Assembly (NCBI GenBank): GCA_029961685.1
Contig: JARWKL010000004.1
Coordinates: 27,843,610 to 27,907,609 of the forward strand
DNA from: Aristolochia californica
Taxonomy: Eukaryota; Streptophyta; Magnoliopsida; Piperales; Aristolochiaceae
DNA length: 64,000 bases
Direction of reading: 5' to 3'
The notes under the pieces were generated by a model. It did not search any database, had not been told where the DNA came from, and saw only the letters and a program-made list of their open reading frames with translations. Both the position numbers and the translations under genes were made by a program. Below are positions 1 to 14,600 of this stretch, piece by piece; the first letter of the stretch is position 1, and each line of letters opens with the position of its first letter.

Positions 1-404
1 ATAAATCACTTTACAATCCTCTATGATCGTTAGGTCTGCTTTTTCTAAATGGGTGAAATAATGGGTTATTTGACTTGGGTAAATATCCCATCACGCGCTC
101 ACTTGAGAATTTAATGTTAATGTCTTTAAAAGGTTTGGATCCATAGGTCATTTACATCTTTAACATGTTTAAAGTATGCATATCCATTTTTTATAACTAG
201 TGTAGAAAAATCTCTTCCTTAAAAAATTCCGAACTACTAGGGTTGAACTTGTGGAATTTCCCAAACTTGGATAACAAAGCTTTTGTGTTCATTTGAGGTG
301 TGTGAATAAATTTTCTTTGCTTACATTTTTTTATTGCTTTAAATTATTTCCATACATCAACTCTAAAATTTTTTCCTTAAAAAAAAATAAAGCCCGTTGC
401 AAAA
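1..404. repeat. Truncated monomer M1 (~271-bp internal deletion)
   Basis: After ctctaaaatttt (near 372) the sequence jumps directly to ttccttaaa-aaataaagcccg. The T tract, coding-strand A-rich part and G box are all missing. The only homology at the junction is a few Ts. Confidence 0.85.
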
Positions 405-3400
405 GATAAATCACTTTACAATCATCTATTATCATTAGGTCAGCTTTTTGTAAATGGGCGAAATGGCTTGGTTGACTCGGGTAAATATCCCACCGCACGT
501 TCACTTGAGAATTTATTGCTATTCTCTTTAAATGGCTTTGATCCATAGGTCATTTGCATCTTTTAACATGTTTCAAGCACTCTTATCCATTTTTTAAAAT
601 ATTTGTAGAAAAATCATTTTCTAATAAAATTCAGAGTTATTGGGGTTGAACTAGAGGAATTTCCCAAACTTGGATAACAAAATTGTCGTGTTCATTTGTG
701 GTGTGTGAATAAATTTTATTTACTTAGATTTATTTATTGTTTTAAATTCTTTCCATACATAAACTCTAAAATTTTCATTTTGTTGTTGTTTATTTGCCTT
801 TTATCTCTTTTTTTTGGTTTACAAGATGAAGGGAAAATGAAAACTGAAGTTTTTATTTAAGAAAAAAGCATACATCGAAAATGGAAATGCACAATGCACA
901 AATGTAGAGAGAGATAATTCCAAAAAGTCTCTATAATTTTTAGGGATTGTAAACTCTTTTTAGTTTTTATATACGAGGTACTGCAATTGTTGGGAAAAGG
1001 GGAGGCGGGGGATTTTTAACTCAGTGTTGACTTCCAATCCATAAGTCATTCCTTACGAAAATAAAGCCCGTTATGCATGTAAAATTTTGTATGATCGTTA
1101 GTTCAACTTTTTGTTATTGGGCAAAATAATGGGTTCTCTGACTCTGGTAAATATCCCACCGCACGTTCACTTTCGAATTTAATGTTATTCTCATTAAAAT
1201 GTTTGGATCTGTAGGTCATTTTCAGCTTTAACATGTTTCAAGCATGCATATCCATTTTTTAAAACATGTAATGAAAAATCTCTTTCTTATAAAATTCCGA
1301 GCTATTAGGGTTGAACTAAGGGAATTTCCCAAACTTGGATAACAAAACTTTTGTTTTCATTTGTGGTGTGTGAATAAATTTTCTTTACTTACATTAGTTT
1401 ATTGCTTTAAATTCTTTCCATACATCAACTCTAAAATTTTCATTTTGTTGTGATCTATTTGCCTTTTATCTCTTTTTTTTGTTTAGTAGATGAAGGGAAA
1501 GTGAAAACTCATGTTTTGATTTAAGAAAAAAGCATACATCTAAAATGGAAATGCACAATGCAAAAATTTAGAGAGAGAAAATTCCAAAAGTCTCTATAAT
1601 TTTTAGGGATTGTAAACTCTTTTTAGATTTCATTTTTAAGGCTCTGCTATCGTCGGGATAAGGGGGAGGCAGGAGATTTTTAACAGAGTGTTGACCCCTT
1701 AAGTCATTCCTTACAAAAATAAAGGTCATTACGCATTATAAATTACTTTACAATAATCTATGATCGTTAGGTCAGCTTTTTGTAAATGGACGAAATATTT
1801 GCTTCTTTGACTCGGGTAAATATCCCACCGCACGTTCACTTGAGAATTTAATACTATTCTCTTTCAAAAGTTTGGATCCATAAGTCATTTGCATCTTTAA
1901 CATGTTTCAAACATGCTTATCCATTTTTTAAAACATGTGTAGAAAGGTCTCTTTCATATAAAATTCAGAGTTACTAGGGTTTAACTAGTGGTATTTCCAA
2001 AGCTTAGATAACAAAACTTTTGTATTCATTTGCGGTGTGTGAATAAATTTTCTTTACTTACATTTGTTTATAGCTTTAAATTCTTTCCATATATCAACTC
2101 TAAAATTTTCATTTCGTTGTGATCTATTTGCCTTTTACCTCTTTTTTTATTTTACGAGATGAACGGAAAGTGAAAACTCAAGTTTTTATTTAAGAAAAAA
2201 ACTTACATCTAAAATGGAAATGCCCAAAGCACAAATGTAGAGAGAGATAATTTCAAAAAGTGTCTGTAATTTTTCGGGATTGTAAACTCTTTTTAGTTTT
2301 ATTTATCAGGTTCTGCAATCGTCGTGAAAAGGGGGAGGCGAGGGATTTTTAATTTAGTGTTGACTCCTAATCCATAAGTCATTCCTTTAGAAAATAAAGC
2401 CCGGTATGGAAGATAAATCACTTTACAATCATCTACGATCGTTAGGCCAAATTTTTGTAAATGGGTGAAATAATGGCTTGTTTGACTCGAGTAAATATCC
2501 CACCGCACGTTCTCTTGAGAATTTAATGTTATTTTCTTTAAAAGGTTTGGATCCATAGGTCATTTGGTTCTTTAACTTGTTTCAAGCATGTATATCCATT
2601 TTTTAAAACATGTGTAGAAAAATCTCTTTCTTATTAAATTTCGAGCTATTAGGGTTGAACTAGTGGAATTTCCCCAACTTGGATAACAAAACTTTTGTGT
2701 TCATTTGTCGTGTGTGAATAAATTTTCTTTACTTAAATTTTGTTTATTGCATTAAATTCTTTCCATACATCAACTCTAAAATTTTCATTTTCTTGTGATC
2801 TATTTTCCTTGCGTTTTTTTTTATTTACGAGATAAAGGGAAAGTGAAAACTCATGTTTTGATTTAAGAAAATAGCATAAATCTAGAATGTAAATGGACAA
2901 TGCACAAATGTCGAGAGAGATAATTCAAAAAAGTATCAGTAATTTTTAGAGATTGTAAACTCTTTTAAGTTTTTATTTATGAGGTTGTGCAATCTTCAGC
3001 AAAAGGGGGAGGCAGGGGATTTTTAACTGAGTGTTGACTCCCAATCCATAAATCATTCCTTACAAAAATATAGCCCGTTACGCATGATAAATCACTTTAC
3101 AATCATCTATGATCATTAGGTCTACTTTTTGTAATTGGCAAAATAATGGCTTGTTTGATTCTGGTACATATCTCACCGCACGTTCACTTTGGAATTTAAT
3201 GTTATTCTCTTTAAAAGGTTTGGATCCATAGGTCATTTGCATCTTTAACATGTTTCAAGCATGCATATCCATTTTTTAAAACATGTGTAGAAAAATCTCT
3301 TTCTTATAAAACTCTGAGCTATTAGGGTTGAACTAGTGGAATTTCCCAAACATGGATAAGAAAACTTTCGTGTTCATTTGTGGTATGAAAATAAATTTTC

Positions 3401-6400
3401 CTTACTTATATTTATTTATTGCTTTAAATTCTTTCAGTACATAAACTCTAAAATTTTCATTTTGTTGAGATCTATTTGCCTTTTATCTTTTTTTTTGTTT
3501 AAGAGATGAAGGGAAAGTGAAAACTCCAATTTTGATTTAAGAAAAAGCCATACATCTAAAATGGAAATGCATAGTGTACAAATGTAGAGAGAGATAATTT
3601 TAAAAAGTGTCTGCAATTTTTAGGGATTCTAAACTCTTTTTAGTTTTTATTTATCAAGTTCTTCAATCGTCGGGAAATGGTGGAGGCGGGGGATTTGTAA
3701 CTGATTGTTGACTCCCAATCCATTAGTCATTCCTTACAAAAATAAAGCCCGTTACGCAAGATAAATCACTTTACAATCATGTATGATCGTTAGGTCAGCT
3801 TTTTGTAAATGGGCGAAATAAATGCTTGTTTGACTCAGGCAAATATCCACCGCACGTTCATTTGAAAATTTAATGTTATTCTATTGAAAAGGTTTCGATC
3901 CATAGGTAATTTGGATCTTTTAACATGTTGCAAGCATGCTTATCCATTTTTCATAACATGTGTAGAAAAATCTCTTTCTTATAAAATTCAGAGTTATTAG
4001 GGTTGAACTAGTGGATTTCCCATACTCGGATAACAAAACTTTTGTGTTCATTTGTGGTGTGTGAATAAATTTTATTTACTTACAATTGTTGATTGCTTTA
4101 AATTATTTCCATTCATCAACTCTAAAATTTTCATATTGTTGTGATCTATTTGCCTTTTACCTCTTTTTTTTGTTTACGAGATGAAGGGAAAGTGAAAACT
4201 CAAGTTTTTGTTCAAGAAAAAAATATACAACTAAAATGGAAATGCACATCGCACAAATGTAGGGAGAGATACTTTTAAAAAGTGTCTATAATTTTTAGGG
4301 ATTGTAAACTCTTTTTAGTTTTTATTTATCAGGTTCTGCAATCGTTGGGAAAAGGGGGAGGCGGGGGATTTTTAATTGAGTGTTGACTCCCAATCCATAA
4401 ATCATTCCTTAAAAAAATAAAGCCTATTACACAAGATAAATCACTTTACAATCATCTGTGATCGTTAGGTCAACTTTTTGTAAATGGGCGAAATAATAGC
4501 TTGTTTGACTTGGGTAAATATCCCTCCGCACTTTCACTTGAGAATTTACTGCTATTCTCTTAAAAAGGTTTGGATCCATAGGTCATTTGCAAATTTTACA
4601 TTGTTTCAAGCATGTATATCCATTTTTTAAAACATGTGCAGAAATATCATTTTTTTTATAAAATTCAGAGTTATTAGGGTTGAACTAGTGGAATTTCCCA
4701 AACTTCGATAACAAAAATTTTGTGTTCATTTGTGGTGTGTAAATAAATTTCCTTAACTTATATTTTTTTATTGCTTTAAATTCTTTCTATACATAAACTC
4801 TATAATTTTCATTTTGTTGTGGTCTATTTGCGTTTTATCTCTTTCTTTTGTTATCAAGATGAAGGGAAAGTGAAAACTCAAGTTTTTATTTAAGAAAAAA
4901 GTGTACATCTAATATGAAAATGCACAATGCACAAAAGTAGATCGAGATATTTTTAAAAAGTGTCTGTAATTTTTAGGGATTGTAAACTCTTTTTAGTTTT
5001 GATTGATCTGGTTTACAATCGTCGGGAAAAAGGGGAGGCAGGGGATTTTTAACTGAGGGTTGACTCCTAATCTATAAGTCATTCCTCATAAAAATATAGC
5101 CAGTTACACATGATAAATCACTTTTCAATATGCTATGATCGGTATGTCAGCTTTTTTCTAAATGGGCAACATAATGGCTTGTTTGAAACGGGTAAATATC
5201 CCACCGTACATTGACTTGAAAATTTAATGTTATTTTCTATAAAAGGTTCGGATCCATAGGTCATTTGCATCTTTAACTTGTTTCAAGCTTGTATATCCAT
5301 TTTTTAAAACATGTGCAGAAAAATCTCTTTCTTATAAATTTTTGAGCTATTAGGGTCGAACTAGTGGAATTTCTCAAACTTGGCTAAAAAAACTTTTGTG
5401 TTCATTTGTGGTGTGTCTATAAATTTTCTTACTTACATTTGTTCATTGATTTAAATTCTTCCCATGGATAAACTTTAAAATTTTCATTTTGTTGTGATCT
5501 ATTTGCCTTTTACCACGTTTTTTTTTTTGTTTACAATACGAAGGGAAAGTGAGAACTGAAGTTTTGATTTAAGGAAAAAGCATACATCAAAAATGGAAAT
5601 GCACAATGCACAAATGTAGAGAGAGATAATTCCAAAAAGTCTCTGTAATTTTTAGGGATTTTAAAATCTTTTTAGTTTTTATATACGAGGTTCTGCAATT
5701 GTTGGGAAAAGGGGAGGTGGGGGATTTTTAACTGAATGTTGACTCCCAATCCATATGTCATTCGTTACGAAAATATAACCTGTTACGCATGATAAATCAC
5801 TTTACAATCATCTATGGTCGTTAGTTCAGCTTTTTGTAATTGGGCAAAATAATGGCTTGTCTGACTCTGGTAAATATCCCACTGCACGTTTACTTTGGAA
5901 TTTAATGTTATTCTCATTAAAAGGTTTGGATCCACAATTCATTTCCAGCTTGAACTTGTTTCAAACCTGCATATCCATTTTTTAAAACATATGAAGAAAA
6001 ATCTCTTTCTTATGAAATTCCGAGCTATTAGGGTTGAACTAGGTGAATTTCCAAAACTTGAATAACAAAACTTTTGTGTTCATTTGTGGTGTGTGAATAA
6101 ATTTTCTTTACTTACATTAGTTTATTGCTTTAAATTCTTTCCCTACATCAACTCTAAAATTTTCATTTTGTTGTGATCTATTTGCCTTTTATCTCTTTTT
6201 TTTTTGTTTACGAGATGAAGGGAAAGTGAAAACTCAAGTTTTGATTGAAGAAAAAAGCAAACAATTAAAATGAAATACACAATGCACAAATTTAGAGTGA
6301 GATAATTCCAAAAAGTCTCTGTAATTTTTAGGGATTTTAAACTCTTTTTAGATTTCATTTTTAAGATTCTGCAATCATTTGGAAAAGGGGGAGGCAGGAG

Positions 6401-7140
6401 ATATTTAACAGAGTGTTGACTCCCAATCCATATGTCATTCCTTACAAAAATAAAGCTCGTTACGTATTATAAATCACTTTACAATAATCTATGATCGTTA
6501 GGTCAGCTTTTTGTAAATGGGGGAAATAATGGCTTCTTAACTCGGATAAATATCGCACTACACGTTCACTTGAGAACTTAATGCTATTCTCTTTGAAAGG
6601 TTTGGATCCTTAAGTCATTTGCATCTTTAATATGTTTCAAACATGCTTATCCATTTTTTAAAACATATGTAGAAAAATCTCTTTCGTTTAAAATTCAGAG
6701 TTATTAGGGTTGAACTAGTGGTATTCCCCAAACTTGGATAACAAAACTTTTGTATTCATTTGTGGTGTGTGAATAAATTTTCTTTACTTACATTTGTTTA
6801 TTGCTTTAAATTCTCTCCATATATCAACTCTAAAATTTTCATTTCGTTGTGATCTACTTGCCTTTTACCTCTTTTTTTATTTTACGAAATGAAGGGCAAG
6901 TAAAAACTCAAGTTTTTATTTAAGAAAAAAACTTACATCTAAAATGGAAATGCAAAATGCACAGATGTAGAGAGAGATAATTTCAAAAAGTATCTGTAAT
7001 TTTTAGGGATTGTAAACTCTTTTTTGTTTTTATTTATCAGGTTCTACAATAGTCGTGAAAAGGGGGAGGCGGGGGATTTTTAACTGTGTTGACTCCCAAT
7101 CCATAAGTCATTCCTTACGAAAATAAAGCCCATTACGCAA

Positions 7141-7782
7141 GATAAATCACTTTACACTCATCTATGATCGTTAGGTCAGCTTTTTGTAAATGGGCGACAT
7201 AATGGCTTGTTTGACTCGGGTAAATATCTCACCGCACGTTGTCTGGAGAATTTAATGTTATTTTATTTAAAAGGTTTGAATCCATAGGTCATTTGTATCT
7301 TTAACTTGTTTCAAGCATGTATATCTATTTTTTAAAACATGTATAGAAAAACTAGTGGAATTTCCCAAACTAGTGGATGACAAAACTTTTGTGTTCATTT
7401 GTCGTGTGTGAATAAATTTTCTTTACTTAAATTTTGTTTATTGCTTTAAATTCTTTCCATACATCAACTCTAAAATTTTCATTTTGTTGTGATCTATTTT
7501 CCTTGTATCTCATATTTTTATTGATGAGATGAAGGGAAAGTGAAAACTCATGTTTTGATTTAAGAAAAAAACATACATCTAAAATGGAAATGGACAATGG
7601 ACAAATGTAGAGAGAGATAATTTCAAAATGTGTCTGTAATTTTTAGGGAATGTAAACTCTTTTTAGTTTTTAAATATCTTGTTCTTCAATTGTCGGGAAA
7701 AGGGGGAGGCGGGGGATTTTTAACAAAGTGTTGACTACCAATCTATAAGTCATTCCTTACAAAAATATAGCCCGTTTAAATT
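7141..7782. repeat. Monomer M12 with ~43-bp deletion
   Basis: The sequence runs from gtatagaaaaa straight into ctagtggaatttccc near 7,351, losing the atctctttcttataaaattcc segment. About 17 bp downstream (7,370-7,377) an extra actagtgg replaces the usual acttgg, as if the neighbouring sequence had been copied during repair. Confidence 0.75.
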
Positions 7783-8344
7783 GATAAATCACGTTACAAT
7801 CATCTATGATCGTTAGGTCATTTGTATCTTTAACATGTTTCAAGCATGCATATCCATTTTTTAAAACATTTGTAGAAAAATCTTTTTCTTATAAAATTCC
7901 GAGCTATTAGAGTTGAACTAGTGGAATTTCCCAAACTTGGATCACAAAACTTTTGTGTTCATTTGTGGTGTGTCTATAAATTTTCCTATTTCCATTTGTT
8001 TATTGATTTAAATTCTTTCCATACATAAACTCTAAAATTTTCATTTTGTTGTGATCTATTTGGCTTTTACCTCTTTTTTTTGTTTACGAGATGAAGGGAC
8101 AGTGAAAACTCAAGTTTTGATTTAAGAAAAAAGCATACATCGAAAATGGAAATGCACAATGCAAAAATGTAGAGAGAGATAATTCCAAAAAGTCTCTGTA
8201 ATTTTTATTGATAGTAAACTCTTTTTAGTTTTTATATATGAGGTTCTGCAATTGTCGAGAAAAGGAGGAGTCGAGGGATTTTTAACTGAGGGTTGACTCC
8301 CTATCCATAAGTCATTCCTTACGATCAAATAGCCTGTTACGCAT
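7783..8344. repeat. Monomer M13 with ~113-bp deletion at a 7-bp direct repeat
   Basis: The usual gttaggtcagcttt and ccataggtcatttgc are fused as gttaggtcatttg (junction 7814-7820). Both parents contain taggtca, so the deletion removed one copy of the direct repeat and everything between. Confidence 0.9.
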
Positions 8345-11029
8345 GATAAATCACTTTACAATCATCTATGATCGTTATGTCAACTTTTTGTAATTGGGCA
8401 AAATAATGGCTTGTCTGATTCTGGTAAATATCCCACCGCACGTTCACTTTGGAATTTAATGTTATTCACTTTAAAAGGTTTGGATCCATAGGTCATTTGT
8501 ATCTTTAACATGTTTCAAGCATGCCTATCCATTTTTTAAAACAAGTGTAGAAAATTCTCTTTCTAATAAAACTCCGAGCTATTGGGGTTAAACTAGTGGA
8601 ACTTCCCAAACTAGGATAACAAAACTTGCGTGTTCATTTGTGGTGTGAAAATAAATTTTCTTTACTTACATTTATTTATTGCTTTAAATTCTTTCCTTAC
8701 ATAAACTCTAAAATTTTCATTTTGTTGAGATCTATTTGTCTTCTATCTTTTTTTTTTATTTACGAGATGAAGGGAAAGTGAAGACTCAAGTTTTGATTTA
8801 AGAAAAAGCCATACATCTAAAATGGAAATGCAAAATGTACAAATGTAGAGATAATTCCAAAAAGTCTCTGTGATTTTTAGGGATTTTAAACTCTTCTAAG
8901 ATTTTATTTATCAGGTTCTGCAATTGTCAGGAAAAGGGGGAGGCGGGAGATTTTTAATAGAGAGTTGACTCCCAATCCATAAGTCATTCCTTAGAGAAAT
9001 AAAGCCCATTACGCATGATAAATCACTTTACAATCATAACGATCAGCTTTTTGTTAATGGGAGAAATAATGGCTTCTTTAACTCAGGTAAATATCCCACC
9101 GCACGTTCACTTGAGAATTTAATGCTATTCTCTTTAAAAGATTTGGATCCATAGGTCATTTGAAACTTTAACATGTTTCAAGCATGTTTATCCATTTTTT
9201 AAAACATGTGTCGAAAAATCTCTTTCATATAAAATTCAGGGTTATTAAGGTTGAACTAGTGGAATTTCCAAAACTTGGAAAACAAAACTTTTGTGTTCAT
9301 TTGTGGTGTGTGAATAAATTTTCTTTACTTACATTTGTTTATTGCTTTAAATTATTTCCATTCATCAACTCTAAAATTTTCATTTTGTTGTGATCTATTT
9401 GCCTTTTACCTCTTTTTTTTGTTTACGAGATGTAGGGAAAGTTAAAATTCAAGTTTATATTTAAGAAAAAAATATTTCAAAAATGGAAATTCACAATGCA
9501 CAAATGTAGAGAGATAATTTTAAAAAGTTTCTGTAATTTTTAGGGATTTTAAACTCTTTTTAGTTTTTATTTATCAGGTTCTGCAATCGTCGGTAAAAAG
9601 GGGGAGCGGGGGATTTTTAACTGAGTATTGAATCCCAATTCGTAAGTCATTCCTTACAAAAATAAAGCCCGTTAGGCAAGATAAATCACTTTACAATCAT
9701 CTATGATCATTAGGTCAGCATTTTGTAAATGGACGAAATATTGCCTTGTTTGACTCGGGTAAATTTCCCACTGCATGTTCACTTGAGAATTTAATGTTAT
9801 TCTCTTGAAAAGGTTTCGATCCATAGGTCATTTGAATCTTTTAACATGTTTCAAGAATGCTTATCCATTTTTCAAAACATGTATAGAAAAATCTCTTGGT
9901 AATAAAATTCAGAGTTATTAGGGTTGAACTAGTGGATTTCCCATACTTGGATAACAAAAAATTTGTGTTCATTTGTGGTGTGTGAATAAATTTTCTTTAC
10001 TTAAATTTGTTGATTTATTTAAATTATTTCCATACATCAACTCTAAAATTTTCATTTTGTTGTGATCTATTTGCCTTTTACCTCTTGTTTTTTGTTTACG
10101 AGATATAGGGAAAGTGAAAACTCAAGTTTTTATTTAAAAAAAAAACATACATCTAAAACAGAAATGCACAATGCACAAATGTAGAGAGATATAATTCATA
10201 ATTCTCAAAAGTGTCTATAATTTTTAGGGATCGTAAACTCTTTTTAGTTTTTATTTATCAGGTTCTGCAATCGTCGGGAAAAGGGGGAGGCTGGGGATTT
10301 TTAACTAAGTGTTGACTCTCAATCAATAAGTCATTCCTTAAAAAAATAAAGCCCGTTACGCAAGATAAATCACTTTACAATCATCTATGATCGTTAGGTC
10401 AGCTTTTTGTAAATGGGCAAAATAATGGCTTCTTTAACTCGGGTAAATATCTCACTGCTCGTTCACTTGAGAATTCTCTTAGAAAGGTTTCGATCCATAG
10501 GTCATTTGCATATTTTAACATGTTTCAAGCAAGCTTATCCATATTTCAAAACATGTGTAGAAAAATCTCTTTCTAATAAAATTCAGAGTTATTAGGGTTG
10601 AACTAGTGGATTTCCCATTCTTGGATAACAAAACTTTTGTGTTCATTTGTGGTGTGTGAATAAATTTTATTTACTTACATTTGTTGATTGCTTTAAATTT
10701 TTTCCATACATCAACTCTAAAATTTTCATTTTGTTGTGATCTATTTGCCTTTTACATCTTTTTTTGGTTTAAGAGATGAAAGGAAAGTGAAAACTCATGT
10801 TTGTATTTAAGAAAAAAACATACATCTAAAATGGAAATGCACAGTGCACAAATGTAGAGAGAGATAATTTTAAAAAGTGTCCATAATTTTTAGGGATTGT
10901 AAAATCTTTTTAGTTTTTATTTATCACGTTCTACAATCGTTGGGAAAAGGGGGAGGCAAGGGATTTTTAACTGAGTGTTAACTCCCAATCCATAAGTCAT
11001 TCCTGACAAAAATTAAGCCCGTTACGAAA

Positions 11030-11608
11030 GATATATCACTTTACAATCATCAGTGATCGTTAGGTCAGCTTTTTGTAAAAGGGAGAAATTATGGCTTGTT
11101 TGACTCGGGTAAATATCCCATCGCACGTTCACTTGAGAATTTAATGCTATTCTCTTCAAAAGGTTTGGATCCATAGATCACTAATGGAATTTCCCAAACT
11201 TGGATAACAAAACTTTTGTGTTCATTTGTGGTGTGTGAATAAATTTTCTTTACTGACATTTGTTTATTGTTTTAAATTCTTTCCATACATCAACTCTGAA
11301 ATTTTCATTTTGTTGTGATCTATTTGCCTTCAGTCTCTTTTTTTTATTTACAAGATGATGGGAAAGTGAAAACTCAATTTTTGATTTAAGAAAAAAGCAT
11401 ACATCTAAAATGGAAATGCACAATGCACAAATGTAGAGAGAGATAATTCAAAAAAGTTTTAGTAATTTTTAGAGATTTTAAACTCTTTTTAGTTTTTATT
11501 TATCAGGTTCTACAATCGTCGGTAAAAGGGGGAGGCGGGGGATTTTTAACTGAGTGTTGACTCCCAATCCATAAATCATTCCTTAAAAAAATATAGCAAG
11601 TTACACAT
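11030..11608. repeat. Monomer M18 with ~96-bp deletion
   Basis: ggatccatagatca is joined to ctaatggaatttccc near 11,180. The palindrome cluster and the following gagctattagggttgaa region are gone. Confidence 0.85.
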
Positions 11609-14600
11609 TATAAATCACTTTACAATCATCTATGATCGTTAGGTCAGCTTTTTGTAAATGGCTGAAATAATGGCTTGTTTGACTCGGGGAAATATCCCAA
11701 CGCACGTTCACTTGAGAATTTAATGTTATTCTCTTTAAAAGGGTTGGATCCATAGGTCATTTACATCTTTAACATGTTTAAAGTATGCATATCCATTTTT
11801 TTAAAACTTGTGTAGAAAAATCTCTTCCTTATAATTTCACACTAATGGGGTTGAACTAGTGGAATTTCCCAAACTTGGATAACAAAGATTTTGTGTTCAT
11901 TTGTGGTGTGTGAATAAATTTTTTTTACTTACATTTGTTTATTGCTTTAAATTATTTCCATAAATCAACTCTAAAATTTTCATTTTGTTGTGATCTATTT
12001 GCCTTTTATCTCTTTTTTTTGTTTACGAGATGAAGGGAAAGTGAAACATCAAGCTTTGATGTAAGAAAAAAGCATACATCTAAAATGGAAATGCACAATG
12101 CACAAACCTAGAGAGAGATAATTCCAAATAGTTTCGGTAATTTTTAGGGATTGTAAACTCTTTTTAGTTTTTATTTATCAGCTTCTCGAATCGTCGGGAA
12201 AAGGGGGACGCGGGGGATTTTTAACTGAGTGTTGACTCCCAATCCATAAGTCATTCCTTACAAAAATATAGCCCGTTACGCATAATAAATCACTTAACAA
12301 TAATCTATGATCGTTAGGTCACCTTTTTGAAAATGGGCAAAATAATGGCCTGTTTGACTTGGGTAAATATCCCACCGCACATTCATTTGAGAATTTAATG
12401 TTATTCTCTTTAAAAGGTTTCGATCAATAGGTCATTTGCATCTTTAACATGGTTCAAGCACGCATTTCCATTTTTTAAAACATGTGTAGAAAAATCTCTT
12501 TCTTACAAAATTCAGAGCTATTAGGGTTGAACTAGTAGAAATTCCCAAACTTGGATAACAAATTTTTTTGTTCATTTGTCGTGTGTGAATAAATTTTATT
12601 TATTTATATTTGTTTATTAGTTTAAATTATTTCCATGCATCAACTCTAAAATTTTCTTTTTGTTGTGATCTATTTTGCCTTTTATCTCTTTTTTTGTTTA
12701 CAAGATGAAGATAAAGTGAAACCTGAAGTTTTAAATTGAGAAAAAAGTATACATCTAAAATGGAAATGCACAATGCACAAATTTAGAGAGAGATAATACG
12801 AAAAAGTGTTTTTATTTTTAGGGATTGTGAACACTTTTTAGTTTTTATATATTGGGTTCTGCAATCGCTAGGAAAAGGGGGAGGCGATGGATTTTTAACT
12901 AAGTGTTGATTCCCAATCCATAACTCATTCCTTAAAAAATATAGCCCGTTACGCATGTTAAATCACTTTACAATCATCTATGATCGTTGGGTCAACTTTT
13001 TGAAAATGGCAAAAATAATGGCTTGTTTGACTGGGGTAAATATCCCACCGCACGTTCACTTGAGAATTTAATGTTATTCTCTTTAAAAGGTTTGGATGCA
13101 TATGTCATTTGCATCTTTAACATGTTTAAAGCATGCTTATCTATTTTTTAAAACATGTGTACAAAAATCTTCCTTTTAAAATTCCGACCTATAAGGGTTG
13201 AACTAGTGGAATTTTCCGAACTTGGATAACAAATTTTTTGTGTTCATTTGTGGTGTGTTAATTAATCTTCTTCACTTACATTTTTTTATTTCTTGAAATT
13301 ATTTCCATACATAAACACTAAAATTTTCATTTTTTTGTGATCTATTTACCTTTTATCTCTTTTTTTTGTTTACGTGATGAACGGAAAGTGAAAAATCAAG
13401 TTTTGATTTAAGAAAAAAGTTTACATCTAAAATGGAAATGCAAAATGCACAAATGTAGAGAGTTAATTCCAAAAAGTGTCTGTAATTTTTAGGGATTGTA
13501 AACTCGTTTTAGTTTTTATATATATCAGGTTTTGCAATCGTTGGGAAAAGGGGGAGGCGGAGGATACTGAGTGTTGACTCCCACTCCTTAAGTCATTCCT
13601 TAAAAAAATATAGCCCGTTACACATGATAAATCACTTTACAATCATCTATGATCGTTAGGTCAGCTTTTTGTAAATGGCCAAAGTAACGGCTTGTTTGAC
13701 TCGGGTAAATATCCCACCGCACGTTCACTTTAAAATTGAATGTTATTCTTTTTCAAAGGTTTGGATCCATAGGTCATTTTTATCTTTAACATGTTTCAAG
13801 AATCCATATCCATTTTTTAAAACATGTGTAGAAAGGTCTCTTTCCTATAAAATTCCGAGCTATTATGGTTGAACTAGTTGAATTTCCCAAACTTGGATAA
13901 CAAAACTTTTTTGTTCATTTGTAGTGTGTGAATAAATTGTCATTACTAACATTTATTTATTGATTTAAATTCTTTCCATACATCAACTCTAAAATTTTCA
14001 TTTTGTTGTCATCTATTTGCCTTTTATATCTTTTTAATGTTTATGAGATGAAGGGAATGTGAAAAGTCAAGTTTTGATTTAAGAAAAAATAATAGATCTA
14101 AAATGGAAATGCACAATGTACAAATGTAGAGAGACATAATTCCAAAAAGTGTCTGTAATTTTTAGGGATTGTAAACTCTTTTTAGTTTTTATATATCAGG
14201 TTATGCAATCGACGAGAAAAGAGGGAGGCTGGGGATTTTAACTGAATGTTGACTCCAATTCCATTAGTCATTCCTTACAAAAATATAGCCCGTTACCCAT
14301 GATAAATCACTTTGAAATCGTCTAAGATCTTTAGGTTAGCTTTGTGTAAATGGGCAAAATATTTGCTTGTTTTACTCTGGTAAATATCTCACTGAACGTT
14401 CACTTCAGAATTTAATTTTATTCTCTTTAAAAGGTTTGGATCCATAGGTCATTTTTATCTTTATCATTTTTCAGGAATGCATATCGATTTTTTAAAACAT
14501 GTGAAGAAAAATCTCATTCTTATAAATTCTGAGCTACTAAGGTTGAACTAATAGAATTTTCCGAACTTGGATAAAAAATTTTTTTTCTTCATTTGTGGTG

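Larger units (their letters stand above)
1..11608. repeat. Satellite block A, monomers M1-M18
   Basis: Monomer starts: 1, 405, 1079, 1737, 2412, 3086, 3760, 4435, 5112, 5791, 6468, 7141, 7783, 8345, 9017, 9680, 10364, 11030. Two variants alternate. The common one has gggcgaaat followed by gactcgggtaaat and cacttgagaattt. The second (M3, M6, M10, M14) has attgggcaaaat, ctctggtaaat or ttctggta, and cacttt-gaattt. Compared with later blocks, this block more often has aataaagcccg in place of aatatagcccg and atttatcagg in place of atatatcagg before the G box. It holds a 7-mer higher-order pattern and four deletion-bearing monomers. Confidence 0.85.
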
